Below are positions 16,792-25,500 of a DNA stretch of 32,875 nucleotides, piece after piece; positions within the stretch are counted from its first letter, which is position 1, and every line of letters begins with the position of its first letter. Source of the stretch: an uncultured Acetobacteraceae bacterium. GTDB taxonomy: Bacteria > Pseudomonadota > Alphaproteobacteria > Acetobacterales > Acetobacteraceae. Below the pieces are notes generated by a model. That model was given only the letters and a program-made list of their open reading frames with translations. It had not been told where the DNA came from and made no database searches. Both the position numbers and the translations under genes were made by a program. The stretch lies in NCBI GenBank assembly GCA_937902425.1, contig CALFNB010000507.1:1-32875 (forward strand), in the 5' to 3' direction.

Positions 16792-17961
16792 CTATCCAGC
16801 CCGTTCCATCGCGGCATCGAGGCCGCGCGCGAGATCGGCCAGAAGATCCCCCTCGTTCTCAAGTCCAATCGAAAGCCGCACCAGAGAGTCGTTGATCCCG
16901 GCAGCGACTCTGGCGTCCGGGGTCATGCTCGCATGGGTCATCGTGGCGGAATGGGACACCAGGCTTTCGATGCCTCCCAAAGATTCCGCCAGGCTGAAGA
17001 TTTCCACGGTTTCGAGAAATCGACGGACCGCATCGACGTCCCCGTCGATTTCAAAGCTCAGCATCGATCCGAAGCCGGTCTGCTGGGTTTTGGCGATGTC
17101 ATGCCCAGGATGAGTCGGAAGGCCAGGGTAATGCACAACCCGGACGGCGGGGTGGCTGTTGAGGAACTCAACGATCGACGCCGTCAACTTTTGTTGGGCT
17201 TCGACGCGCGCGAACAACGTGCGTACGCCGCGCAACGTGAGGAACGCGTCGAATGGCGACCCGGTCACACCTGTCACGTTAGCCCAGTACCGCAGCGCTT
17301 CCGCGTCGGTCTGGGCCGCCGCGACGACCACACCGCCGACCACGTCGGAGTGACCATTGAGGAACTTGGTGGTGGAATGCACCACCAGATCCGCGCCGAG
17401 TCTGATCGGTTGCTGTAGCGCCGGAGAAAGGAAGGTGTTGTCGACAACTGTCTTCGCCCCGGCTTCCCTCGCCAGCGCGGCGATCTTCCGGATGTCGACG
17501 ACACGCATCAGCGGGTTGCTCGGGGTCTCGATCAGAACCAGCTTCGGCGATCGCGCCAGCGCGGCCGCCAGCGCTTCCTCATCGGCCTGGTCGACAAACA
17601 TTACGTTGAATTGCCGCTTCGCCCGTCGCGCGTTCAGCAAACGCCACGTCCCGGCGTAACAGTCGTGCGGGGCGACGATGAGGTCACCTGGTTCCAGACT
17701 GGCGATTGACAGGTCGACGGCAGCCATGCCGGTCGCAACGACGACCGCCCCCGCGCCGCCTTCCAACTGAGCGATGGTGCCGGCCAGGAGGTCACGCGTT
17801 GGATTGCCGGAACGCGTGTAGTCGTATTGCCTCGGCCGTTCGAAGCCTTCGAACGTAAAGGTGCTGGACAGGTAGATTGGCGGCGTCACCGCTCCGAAGG
17901 CACTGTCCTCGCCGATGCCGTTCGCCACGGCGATCGTGTGAGGCGCTCTGTTCCTGGACAT
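16792..17961 (-). CDS. metB: Cystathionine gamma-synthase / Cys-Met PLP enzyme
   Basis: A 389-residue PLP enzyme of the Cys/Met metabolism family, which joins cysteine (or sulfide) to activated homoserine in methionine synthesis or cleaves cystathionine. The PLP lysine is K199 in HSTTKFLNGHSD. YTRSGNPTRD (48-57) supplies phosphate contacts from the partner subunit, with VVDNTFLSP (172-180) and SLGGIESLVSHSATMTHASM near the end. GEDSAFGAVTPPIYLSSTF at 17-35 is the usual start. Cystathionine gamma-synthase is favoured over gamma-lyase or O-acetylhomoserine sulfhydrylase by length and style, but these cannot be separated with certainty by eye. GGGAG stands about 12 nt before the ATG. It converges on the CoA-transferase gene (37-bp gap). 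A broken cysK lies divergently about 370 bp away, so this may be a sulfur amino acid locus. Confidence 0.85.
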   Translation of the reverse strand: MSRNRAPHTIAVANGIGEDSAFGAVTPPIYLSSTFTFEGFERPRQYDYTRSGNPTRDLLAGTIAQLEGGAGAVVVATGMAAVDLSIASLEPGDLIVAPHDCYAGTWRLLNARRAKRQFNVMFVDQADEEALAAALARSPKLVLIETPSNPLMRVVDIRKIAALAREAGAKTVVDNTFLSPALQQPIRLGADLVVHSTTKFLNGHSDVVGGVVVAAAQTDAEALRYWANVTGVTGSPFDAFLTLRGVRTLFARVEAQQKLTASIVEFLNSHPAVRVVHYPGLPTHPGHDIAKTQQTGFGSMLSFEIDGDVDAVRRFLETVEIFSLAESLGGIESLVSHSATMTHASMTPDARVAAGINDSLVRLSIGLENEGDLLADLARGLDAAMERAG

Positions 17962-18332
17962 CGACCTGTTCTCCCGCGTCAGGATATCGTGGCTGCTCGC
18001 TTACGTCGCGATGCACGCATCCCGCAAGGGCCGGTGGCATGCGGTGACGGCGCCGGGAGGTTGGCGCGGCGAACGGAACTCATGTAACGGCACTGCGGGG
18101 TCAGGCGCGGCAGGATGATCGAGGAAGCTGACATCCGACCCGGCGACCGGCGCATATTCGATGCCATACGGTTCCCGATGGAGGGATTGTGACCATGACG
18201 AGTTTGCAAGATATCCGCGGCAATCCGCTTTCGGGAGCGAGCCTTTGAACTTCATGATCTGAGCGGCCCAGGCGGATGTCAGGCACCCGCACGCGTACCA
18301 AACGCGCCGCCAGCCAGGCGCCAAAGCCGCCG
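17962..18332. other. Gap between metB and cysK with gene debris
   Basis: About 370 bp with no intact gene. It must contain the metB promoter, which I could not pinpoint. No SAM or cobalamin riboswitch was convincing. A 17-codon fragment with a good start sits at 18195 (listed separately). A minus-strand stretch around 18270-18350 reads GTGGFGAWLAARL, which hints at a nucleotide-binding motif but is not backed by a gene. The region looks like decayed coding sequence. Confidence 0.4.
18195..18248 (+). pseudogene. Possible remnant of a TPR (TTC38-like) protein start
   Basis: A 17-codon frame begins MTSLQDIRGNPLSGASL and then stops. The ATG is preceded by GGAGGG. The RGNPLSGAS pattern recalls, from memory, the N-terminus of bacterial tetratricopeptide-repeat proteins related to TTC38, whose next residues would continue into a helix. 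Nothing further downstream resembles that family, so it would be only a stub. The call rests on nine residues and is tentative. Confidence 0.25.
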
Positions 18333-19299
18333 GTGCCAACATTCACCCGCCCGCTGTTGGCGCGCGGCCGCATATTCGCCAGTGTCCTGGACCTGGTCGG
18401 AGGGAGCCGCTGGTCAGGCTGCCCAGACTGAGGCAGGCGGACCGGCTTCGGGCCGACATCGCACTGAAGCTGGAATTCTTCAACCCGCTTGGCTCAGTCA
18501 AAGACCGCATCGGTTTGGCAATGGTTGAGGCGGCGGAACAGGCCGGAGACATCACTCCCGGTAAAACCACCATAATCGAGCCGACGTCCGGCAACACGGG
18601 CATCGCTCTGGCGTTCGTCGCCGCGGCGAAGGGCTACAAGCTGGTCGTGGTAATGCCCGAGGGCGCATCCGTCGAACGGCGCAAGATGTTGCACCTGATG
18701 GGAGCACAGGTCGAAACGACTCCGGCGAAGCAGGGCATGCCCGGAGCCATCGTGCGTGCCGAGGCCATCCTGGCGCGCACCGAAGGCGCCTGGATCGCGC
18801 GGCAATTCGACAACCCGGCGAACCCGGCCGCGCATCAGCGACCACCGCCGAAGAAATCTGGACGGATACCGAGGGAACCGTCGATCTCGTGGTGGGCGGC
18901 GTCGGGACCGGAGGGACACTGACCGGAATTGCCCGTGCGTTGAAACCCCGCAGGCCCGGCTTGCGGATCATCGGCGTCGAGCCGCGGGAAAGCGCGGTCC
19001 TGGCGGGTGACAGTCCAGCCCCGCATCGCATTCAGGGCATCGGTGCCGGTTTCACGCCGGCGGTGCTTGATCGCGCTTTGCTGGATGAGGTCCGCGCCGT
19101 GTCCGAGCCGGAATCATTCGCCGCGGCCCGTCGTTGCGCGGCCATCGAAGGCCTGCCGATCGGCATTCCGTCAGGTGCGGTGTTGCATGCGATGCGCGAC
19201 CTCGCGGCGCTGAATGAGAACGAAGGCAAGCTGATCGTCGGCATCGCCGCTTCGTTCGCCGAACGTTATCTGTCGACGCCGCTGTTCGCGGGGTTTTGA
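18333..19299 (+). pseudogene. cysK: Cysteine synthase A, broken by two one-base losses
   Basis: Together three reading frames encode a full cysteine synthase (O-acetylserine sulfhydrylase; makes cysteine from O-acetylserine and sulfide, PLP-dependent). Frame one, from a GTG at 18333, reads ...RGRIFASVLDLVGG and loses frame near 18405. Frame two reads PLVRLPRL..., KLEFFNPLGSVKDRIGLAM with the PLP lysine, EPTSGNTGIALAF and QFDNPANPAAH, and loses frame near 18840. Frame three reads ATTAEEIW..., VGGVGTGGTLTGIARAL, GLPIGIPSGAV and runs to the stop. Each shift equals one missing base, and adding one G at each site restores a protein of about 322 residues with every key motif. Either the gene is recently inactivated or the sequence has two homopolymer errors; the perfectly conserved motifs favour a very recent loss or an error. 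Confidence 0.8.
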
Positions 19300-19422
19300 C
19301 GTCGGGCGTGGTGCTCGTTCAACGGAGCGATCGCGATGCGCCGGCGAGCGGTGCCGGTACGCTCGGTCATCGCCCCGCGGCGACTGAGCGTCGCCACGGA
19401 CCGATCTGATTTGGCCATTACC

Positions 19423-20316
19423 TCATCGCGTTTTCGGAAGCTCGAACCCGGCGTCGCGTTCCACGTATTTCACGATCGCGGTCAGATCCTCCTTCGCCGC
19501 TCCTTGATGCATGGCGTGTTTGAACACCAGCCGCGCCGCCTGACACACCCACATCGGCACTCCCAGATCCTCGCCCTGGGCGATGGCGAGGTCGATGTCC
19601 TTCATCAATATATGCATTTCGGCGCCGTAATCAAAGCTCCGGGTCAGTACGGCGGCGGGGAACTTCGCCTCGGTGGCGCTGTTGCGGCCACTGCCGGCGT
19701 TGATCGCGGCGAGCATTACTTCGGGGTCGAGCCCGCCTTTGGCTCCCATGACGAACGCCTCCGCCGTCGCCGCCAGAGCCACCGCCGAGAGAATGTTGTT
19801 GGTCAGCTTCAGCACCTGCGCCGCGCCTGGTTTGTCGCCGGCGATGGTGAGCGTACGGCCCCATAACGAAATCATCGGCCTGATGCGTTCCACCGCCGCC
19901 GGGTCGCCGGAGACCATGACGGACAACGTGCCGGCGCGCGCCCCGGGCGGACCGCCGGAGATTGGACAATCGACCACCGTGACGCCTCGCGTCGCCATTG
20001 CCTGTTCGATCTCCCGCACGAAGGGCACGCCGACCGTGCAGGTGTTGACCAGCAGCTTCATCGCCGAGCCCTTGGCCAGGCCGTCGTCGCCGAATGCCAC
20101 CGCGCGGAACGCCGCCAGGGTGGGCAGCGAGACGAAGACGATCTCGCACTGATCGGCGAGGTTTTTCGGCGACGCGGCCCGCCTCGCCTGGCGTTGCAGC
20201 AGCGGCCGCATCGCCGCATCCCTGATGTCGAAAACGGTCAGGCCGTGCCCGCCGTCCAGCAGCTTGCCGGCCATGGGCAGACCCATGTTACCGATCCCCA
20301 GAAATCCCGCGTCCAT
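19423..20316 (-). CDS. NAD(P)-dependent beta-hydroxyacid dehydrogenase
   Basis: A 297-residue member of the 3-hydroxyisobutyrate/tartronate-semialdehyde/6-phosphogluconate dehydrogenase-like family. The Rossmann motif is GIGNMGLPMAGKLL (7-20). The substrate loop is CPISGGPPGARAGTLSVMV (117-135), and the catalytic lysine is K170 in GAAQVLKLTNNIL. It is clearly a different paralogue from the mmsB-like gene at 7.1-8.0 kb: substrate loop CPISGG against APVSGG, and a different C-terminus. The ATG gives the standard MDAGFLGIGNMG start. It stands alone on the minus strand, divergent from the chemoreceptor gene. About 120 bp separate its end from cysK and hold only a weak 6-bp stem-loop (GGCGAC/GTCGCC near 19380). 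The substrate is unknown. Confidence 0.85.
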   Translation of the reverse strand: MDAGFLGIGNMGLPMAGKLLDGGHGLTVFDIRDAAMRPLLQRQARRAASPKNLADQCEIVFVSLPTLAAFRAVAFGDDGLAKGSAMKLLVNTCTVGVPFVREIEQAMATRGVTVVDCPISGGPPGARAGTLSVMVSGDPAAVERIRPMISLWGRTLTIAGDKPGAAQVLKLTNNILSAVALAATAEAFVMGAKGGLDPEVMLAAINAGSGRNSATEAKFPAAVLTRSFDYGAEMHILMKDIDLAIAQGEDLGVPMWVCQAARLVFKHAMHQGAAKEDLTAIVKYVERDAGFELPKTR

Positions 20317-20733
20317 GAAGTGTCCTTCACAACAGTGTGATCCTTTCTCGAAACTGACACGATATCAGCCGTGATGCACCACCGCGTCGGATCAGACCCG
20401 GCAAAGCGTGGTGCCAGACCGCCAAACATGTAATACAATACCGTAATAAAGTCCTGTGCCTTGGTCATGACATACGGAAAGACATAAATTTGTGTAATGC
20501 TCCGGGCTGGCGAACAGGGTGACATTGAACAGATCACGAACGTGTCCGCTTACCGGACGCTCATGGAAAGTGCTCAGGCGAACAAATCCTCCGATCATCC
20601 GTGTTGCGCGCGAGCGAACCGGATAATTGTTTTGATCAGCGGATTTTGCTCCTGGAATTAATTCTTTGTTCACCCTGGTTCCCCAATGTCGCGCCTGCCG
20701 CGATCCGCGCAAACCGAGTGAAAGATCCCACCG
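20317..20733. other. Gene-free divergent promoter region
   Basis: About 415 bp, more AT-rich than the surroundings, between a leftward dehydrogenase and the rightward chemoreceptor. It must contain both promoters. I see a small inverted repeat GTCCG-cttac-CGGAC at 20544-20558 and several AT-rich hexamers, but no convincing sigma70 or sigma54 promoter and no coding sequence. Confidence 0.5.
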
Positions 20734-23211
20734 ATGAACGAAGAGTCGGCAAGGCAGGGAGCCAGGCGTGGCCTCACGATCAAGGTGACGCTGGTGGCCG
20801 CGGTAAGTCTGTTGTCGGGCCTGCTGATCGCGGGATACGGTTGGTCAGCGGTGGGCGCGTGGCAGCGCCTTCAGCAGACGCGCGACAGTCGGGAATTCGA
20901 CAAAGGCGCCAACATGTTCGTCGCGGGATTGTTTCAGGTCCTGCTAGAGCGGCTATACACCAACAATGGACTGCAATCCGAGGCGGCCGCGACGCCGGCG
21001 CTGCTCAGCCAGATCGAAGCAAGCCGCAAGGCGGCGCGGGAGTTGTTCCAGCCCGGCCTGGCCGAACTGAAATCGCGGGATTTCCCCTTGAAGCAGGACC
21101 TGCTCTTGTCGCTGGACAGCACGGCCGCCAAAGCGGACCAGTACCGCGCGATGGCCGATCAGGCTCTGGTACTACCGCGGGACCGGCGTGACGAGACGCT
21201 TCTCAAGACGTTCATCCCGACCATCACCGCTTCTGTGGATGCCTCACTCAATGTGTGGTTCAGCGCTTTGTATCGTGCCGCGGCAACTGATCCGGCACTC
21301 GAGCGCCTGGCGACCGTCAAAGAGATCGGCTGGCGGATGCGGGATTTCGCAGGCAGGGAGCGGTCCTCCGTCTCCCAGGCGATCGCCTCCGGGCAACCAT
21401 TCTCCGCCGCCACCCTCGCCGCGAGCGCCGGCTTTCGCGCGCGTGTCGAGGTTCTGTGGCAACAGCTTGAAAACCTCACGAGCGAGCCAGGGACTTTTCC
21501 GGCGATCCGGAATGCCATGGCCGCCGCGAAAGAGCAGTATTTTGGTGCGTTCCTGAAACTGAACGACGATTTGAGAAAGCTCGACGAAGACGGCGGCAAA
21601 TATGGCATCACCGCCTCGGACTATGTGACGAAGACATCGCCTCAGATCGACACCCTGCTGAAGGTGATGTACGCGGCAGGGGAGGCGAGTGAAGCACATA
21701 CCGCCGCGGCAGCTTCCGAGGCCGTCACCGGTCTCGCGGTCACGGCCGGTTTCGCGATATTGGGCCTCGTGGTGGCGATTGGCTCGGTCGTGATGGTGAT
21801 ACGACGCGTGGTCAGGCCGCTGACAGCGATGACCCTGGCGATGACACGGCTGGCCGACAACCAGACCTCGATCGAAATCCCGGGAGTCGGCCGCGCCGAT
21901 GAAATCGGTGAAATGGCGGACGCTGTCGAGGTGTTCAGACAGGGCGCGATCGAGAACGGCCGGCTCGTCGCGCTCAATACGCGGGAACAGGCGAATAAGG
22001 ACCGCCAGAAGGCGGTGATGGACCAGTACACGCAGGACTTTGGCACCACCGTCGCCGGCGTGATGGTCAGCCTTGGCAAGTCCGCGTCCGACATGAGCAA
22101 AGCCGCGACCGACATGGCCGAGGCGGCGACACAAACCCGCGAGAGTAGTATCAGTGCTGTTGAGGGCGCGAATTCGTCGTCTCGCGATCTTAATTCCGTC
22201 GCTGTGGCGGCGGAACAAATGGCCGCCAGCATCAACGAGATCAGCAATCAGGTCGCACACGTCACAGCGGCGGTAACCAAGGCCGTGGACCGTGCTACCG
22301 TCACCGATGCGAAGGTGGCGGGCCTGGCCCAGGCCGCGGATCGGATCGGTGATGTGGTGCGGATCATCACCGACATCGCCGGACAGACCAATCTGCTGGC
22401 GCTGAACGCGACCATCGAGGCCGCGCGAGCGGGAGACGCCGGCAAGGGCTTCGCCGTTGTCGCCGGGGAGGTAAAGGCTCTGGCCAATCAGACCGCGAAA
22501 GCGACCGAGCAGATCGGCGCCCAGATCGTTGCCATCCGCGGCGCTACCAGCGAAGCGGTGGATGCGGTGCGTGAGGTGGGCGAGGCGATCGGCCAGGTGG
22601 AATCCGTCGCCGCCGCGATCGCCGCGGCGGTGGAGCAGCAGGCCGCCGCGATCGCCGCGGCGGTGGAGCAGCAGGCCGCCGCGACCCTGGAGATCAGCGG
22701 TAGTGTTCAGACCGTCACCATGGCCACCGCGGGGGCGGCGCGGTCCATGCAGGAGGTGCTGACCATCGCCGAGCGGACGGACACCACCAGCCACACGGTA
22801 CTCGCCGCGGCTGGCACCGTCGGTCAGACTGCGGATACGTTGCGCGTTGAGGTCAATGACTTCCTGTCCGCGATGGCGGGTGCCAATGCGAACGCCGGCG
22901 ATCGGCGTGCTTATGAACGCATCCCCGCGGGCGATGCCAGGGCTTCGTTGTTGATTCCGGGGCGTGATGAAATCTCGAGCAAGATACGGGACATTTCCCG
23001 CGGCGGCATCGCGCTGATCTGCGACGCGGTTTCGCCATCCGGCGCCACCGTGAAGGTTGGCCTGCCGGCTGGCGGAACGGTTTCCGGCCGGATCGTGAGA
23101 TCCGAGGGCGGTACGCTGAGTATCGCGTTCAACCAGGATGCCGCGACCGCGGCGCAAGTGGATAAGGCGCTGGATTCGATCAGACAGTCTGGACGCTCAC
23201 GAGCCGCCTGA
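20734..23211 (+). CDS. Methyl-accepting chemotaxis protein with C-terminal PilZ domain
   Basis: An 825-residue transmembrane chemoreceptor. TM1 lies at about 15-36 and is followed by a periplasmic helical sensor of about 290 residues of unknown ligand. TM2 is at about 331-356, then HAMP to about 410. The coiled-coil signalling domain has the hairpin tip around 545-590 ([18 protein letters not shown], then [15 protein letters not shown]) that contacts CheA/CheW. The C-terminus is a PilZ domain (about 723-800) with both c-di-GMP-binding motifs, RRAYER (724-729) and DISRGG (753-758), so c-di-GMP probably tunes the receptor directly. An 11-residue unit is exactly duplicated at 626-636 and 637-647. 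The ribosome site is weak. No che genes lie nearby, so it relies on a chemosensory cluster elsewhere. Confidence 0.93.
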   Translation: MNEESARQGARRGLTIKVTLVAAVSLLSGLLIAGYGWSAVGAWQRLQQTRDSREFDKGANMFVAGLFQVLLERLYTNNGLQSEAAATPALLSQIEASRKAARELFQPGLAELKSRDFPLKQDLLLSLDSTAAKADQYRAMADQALVLPRDRRDETLLKTFIPTITASVDASLNVWFSALYRAAATDPALERLATVKEIGWRMRDFAGRERSSVSQAIASGQPFSAATLAASAGFRARVEVLWQQLENLTSEPGTFPAIRNAMAAAKEQYFGAFLKLNDDLRKLDEDGGKYGITASDYVTKTSPQIDTLLKVMYAAGEASEAHTAAAASEAVTGLAVTAGFAILGLVVAIGSVVMVIRRVVRPLTAMTLAMTRLADNQTSIEIPGVGRADEIGEMADAVEVFRQGAIENGRLVALNTREQANKDRQKAVMDQYTQDFGTTVAGVMVSLGKSASDMSKAATDMAEAATQTRESSISAVEGANSSSRDLNSVAVAAEQMAASINEISNQVAHVTAAVTKAVDRATVTDAKVAGLAQAADRIGDVVRIITDIAGQTNLLALNATIEAARAGDAGKGFAVVAGEVKALANQTAKATEQIGAQIVAIRGATSEAVDAVREVGEAIGQVESVAAAIAAAVEQQAAAIAAAVEQQAAATLEISGSVQTVTMATAGAARSMQEVLTIAERTDTTSHTVLAAAGTVGQTADTLRVEVNDFLSAMAGANANAGDRRAYERIPAGDARASLLIPGRDEISSKIRDISRGGIALICDAVSPSGATVKVGLPAGGTVSGRIVRSEGGTLSIAFNQDAATAAQVDKALDSIRQSGRSRAA
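22609..22674 (+). repeat. 33-bp perfect tandem duplication inside the chemoreceptor gene
   Basis: Two identical 33-bp units (22609-22641 and 22642-22674), followed by 9 bases of a third, encode [11 protein letters not shown] twice. The repeat is in frame. Other chemoreceptors of this type have a single copy before AAATLEIS or AAATQEIS, so this looks like a recent slippage duplication. Confidence 0.95.
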
Positions 23212-23250
23212 GCCGCGACGGCGCACCGGCCAATCAGCTCGGTCCGTTCG

Positions 23251-24051
23251 TCAGGCTCGGCGCCGCTGCCGACGAGCGCCAACAAGGCCCGCGAGTCCGA
23301 AGCCCAACAGGCTCAGGGAAGCGGGCTCCGGCACGTAATCATACGTCACCGCGAGGGTGCCCCCCCATTCCGGATCCTTGATGTTGTTCAGGTCGGTGAT
23401 CCCGGTGTTACCAGAAATGCAAACGCCGGGCGTGCCACCGCCAATCGGAAGCACCTCACAGGAAATATTCGTCTCGGTCATGTTATACTTGAAGTTGATG
23501 GTATCGCCGGCGTTAATCGCCACCGGCAGACTACTGGAGAAATACGTCTGCTTTTGCTGATCCGGGCACAGAATGACCGTGAATGTGTTGTTGCTGGCGG
23601 TGCAGCTCGGGTTCAACGACACGCTGAACGGTGTGGAGGCGACCGACGAACCGTTCACGAACATTTGAATGGTTCCCGCGACGTCCTCATGGGCGACGAC
23701 CTTATCGCCGGTAGTGTCGGTGGCGCCTTCAACCGAAAATGTCGCCTCGAACGGGTAGCCGTAAAACGCGACGATCCCGCCCATGTTCTGAAAAACACCG
23801 TAGCGCTGGTCGAACGCGGGCACGGTCGTTCGGTTCGAGGTGTCATTGACGTTGGAGCCCGTGAAGACGCCGGTGTTGGGGTTGACCGTTTGGGCGGGGA
23901 AATCGGCGGTGAAACCACGGAGGCCGGTGCCCAGAGTCACGGTGTATTGCTCGGTGGCCACGGCGGCCGCCATCGCCTGGGTCGCCACCACCACGCTCAG
24001 CACGGCGGCCATTCCGGTCGCAATGACCAGTCCGGCTCGAATGGGTCGCAT
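23251..24051 (-). CDS. PEP-CTERM sorting-domain protein
   Basis: A 266-residue exported protein. It has an N-terminal signal peptide (IRAGLVIATGMAAVLSVVV, cleavage near AMA-AA) and a beta-rich body containing paired cysteines (PSCTASN, VILCPDQQ, ISCEVL, GVCISG). The C-terminal sorting signal is VPEPASLSLLGFGLAGLVGA followed by basic RRQRRR. In PEP-CTERM systems the tail is cut by exosortase (EpsH) and the protein is placed in or beyond the outer membrane together with exopolysaccharide. The ATG at MRPIRAG has AGGAC 5 nt upstream and is preferred to a GTG 13 codons earlier. No exosortase is in the window, although the glycan genes at 0.2-5.4 kb could be related in function. The role of the body domain is unknown. 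Confidence 0.88.
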   Translation of the reverse strand: MRPIRAGLVIATGMAAVLSVVVATQAMAAAVATEQYTVTLGTGLRGFTADFPAQTVNPNTGVFTGSNVNDTSNRTTVPAFDQRYGVFQNMGGIVAFYGYPFEATFSVEGATDTTGDKVVAHEDVAGTIQMFVNGSSVASTPFSVSLNPSCTASNNTFTVILCPDQQKQTYFSSSLPVAINAGDTINFKYNMTETNISCEVLPIGGGTPGVCISGNTGITDLNNIKDPEWGGTLAVTYDYVPEPASLSLLGFGLAGLVGARRQRRRA

Positions 24052-24155
24052 GCTTCGTCCTGTCCCTCGTTTCGCATGCGGCGCTTTCACGCGGATCGCA
24101 CAAAATTCAGTTTCGCCAGGTCGACGCCTTGAGAGCGGTGGCCCAGAAATTCGCG

Positions 24156-24356
24156 CTACCGTCGCGTAATCCGCGGGGTCGCGTCGGAGACCGCCGCCGT
24201 TCGGCCATCATGCTCGGCATGGGACGGGCTGGAGATGGCGGCGACGCCCGCGATCAGGGCGGCGGGAGCGGTGATGGCGACGACGCAAGCGAGCAGCGGA
24301 ATGGCGACAGCCGGAATGGCCGCGAGCATGACGATGGCGAGACCGATACGGCGCAT
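24156..24356 (-). CDS. Small membrane protein, unknown function
   Basis: A 66-residue product, MRRIGLAIVMLAAIPAVAIP and onward. It has one long or two short hydrophobic segments (about residues 4-42) and a hydrophilic tail (SHAEHDGRTAAVSD). The start is well supported: AGGAG lies 6 nt before the ATG. No family recognised. It lies about 105 bp upstream of the PEP-CTERM gene on the same strand and could share its transcript. It is divergent from the enoyl-CoA hydratase gene. Confidence 0.5.
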   Translation of the reverse strand: MRRIGLAIVMLAAIPAVAIPLLACVVAITAPAALIAGVAAISSPSHAEHDGRTAAVSDATPRITRR

Positions 24357-24651
24357 GGTGATCTCCTGCTTCAGCAGTTCCGGCAGTCTTGCCATTTCCG
24401 CGGCGACCTCTGCTCCGACGCGGCGTGTATACCCAGCGAGTGTCGCGTGCCTGTCGCGCCGGCCAGGCCGTTTTGTCGCATGTGTCGCGCCCCACTCCTT
24501 CTGGTGGTGTGCCTTCTGATGCCGCGGCTGCGGTAACCGGCAAGTTTCTCGATCGGAGGATCGCGGCCCTATAGTCCTGTCCGTCGCGATCGAATTCCGT
24601 GCCCCGTGAAGGCGTCGCGGCGCGCGGCGTCAAGAATGGAGGGAACATCCC

Positions 24652-25500
24652 ATGGCACCGAAGCTGGTCGACTACCTGCTCTACGAACCCGAGGACTCCG
24701 GCATCCTCTGGATAAAATTCAATCGCCCGGAGCGGATGAACGCCCTGGTCGGCACCGCCCAGGAAAATGGGACGGTCGCCAAGGTCGGCGAGTACATGCG
24801 GGCTGGCGATGATGATCCCAACATCCGCGTGATCGTGCTGACCGGCGTGGGCCGCGCGTTCTGCTCCGGCGCGAACCTTGGTTCCAGTGCCTCGGCGGAC
24901 GTCGTCGGGGAGAACTTCCCCGGCAATCGCAGCCCGCATGAGGGGCTGGATGGAACGCGGCAGCATTTTTACCACGGGTTCACCGACCTGCACCGCGACA
25001 TCTCGCTGATCCGCAAGCCAACCATCGCGATGCTCAATGGCCCGGCGGTCGGCTCGGGCATGGACATGGCGCTGCATTGCGACATCCGGATCGGCTGCGA
25101 AAGGACGCGCTTCATCGGCTACCACAACGCCGGACAGATAATCGAGAACGGCGGCTCGTATTATCTGCCGAAGATGGTCGGCCTCGGGCGGGCGCTGGAG
25201 TTCGTCTATACCGGGCAACTGGACGCCGAGCGGGCGTTCCAGTGGGGCATGCTGAACCATCTGGTGCCGTCGGAAAAGCTGGAGGAGACCACTCGCGAAC
25301 TGTGCGCGCGGATGATGGCCATTCCGCCGCTGGTGCAGTGGGTGAGCAAGCGCATTATGCGGACCGCGGTGGACACAACGCTGGAAAACACCATGGCGCT
25401 GACGTCCAACGCCAGTCCGATCCTGCAACATTCCGAGGACGCGAAGGAGGCGCGGCGGGCGTTTGTGGAGAAACGGAAGGGCCAGTTCAAGGGGGCGTGA
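24652..25500 (+). CDS. Enoyl-CoA hydratase/isomerase family protein
   Basis: A 282-residue crotonase-fold enzyme. Landmarks: FNRPERMNAL (23-32), the oxyanion-hole segment GRAFCSGANL (67-76), a second one, NGPAVGSGMDMALHCDIRI (129-147), and NGGSYYLPKMVGLGRALE (166-183). In bovine or rat crotonase two glutamates catalyse hydration. By my alignment the first is aspartate here (D138) and the second place is tyrosine (Y157), so simple hydratase activity is doubtful and an isomerase, hydrolase or other crotonase reaction is possible. GGAGG lies about 9 nt before the ATG. It is a single gene with no adjacent beta-oxidation partners. Confidence 0.85.
   Translation: MAPKLVDYLLYEPEDSGILWIKFNRPERMNALVGTAQENGTVAKVGEYMRAGDDDPNIRVIVLTGVGRAFCSGANLGSSASADVVGENFPGNRSPHEGLDGTRQHFYHGFTDLHRDISLIRKPTIAMLNGPAVGSGMDMALHCDIRIGCERTRFIGYHNAGQIIENGGSYYLPKMVGLGRALEFVYTGQLDAERAFQWGMLNHLVPSEKLEETTRELCARMMAIPPLVQWVSKRIMRTAVDTTLENTMALTSNASPILQHSEDAKEARRAFVEKRKGQFKGA

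Noticed and set aside
17962-18190. A SAM or cobalamin riboswitch before metB
   Set aside because: A stretch reading GCCACGATATCCTGACG on the minus strand loosely recalls a cobalamin 3' box, but the other conserved blocks are missing and no SAM-I or SAM-II pattern fits.
19370-19400. Intrinsic terminator after cysK
   Set aside because: Only a 6-bp stem (GGCGAC/GTCGCC) without a T-run, and 80 bp past the stop codon.
21244-23157. A 637-codon open frame on the minus strand opposite the chemoreceptor
   Set aside because: Mirror-frame artefact of a GC-rich coding strand; His/Arg/Gly-rich, no domain, while the plus strand encodes a complete chemoreceptor.
24208-25431. A 407-codon minus-strand open frame opposite the enoyl-CoA hydratase
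   Set aside because: Shadow frame without any recognisable motif.
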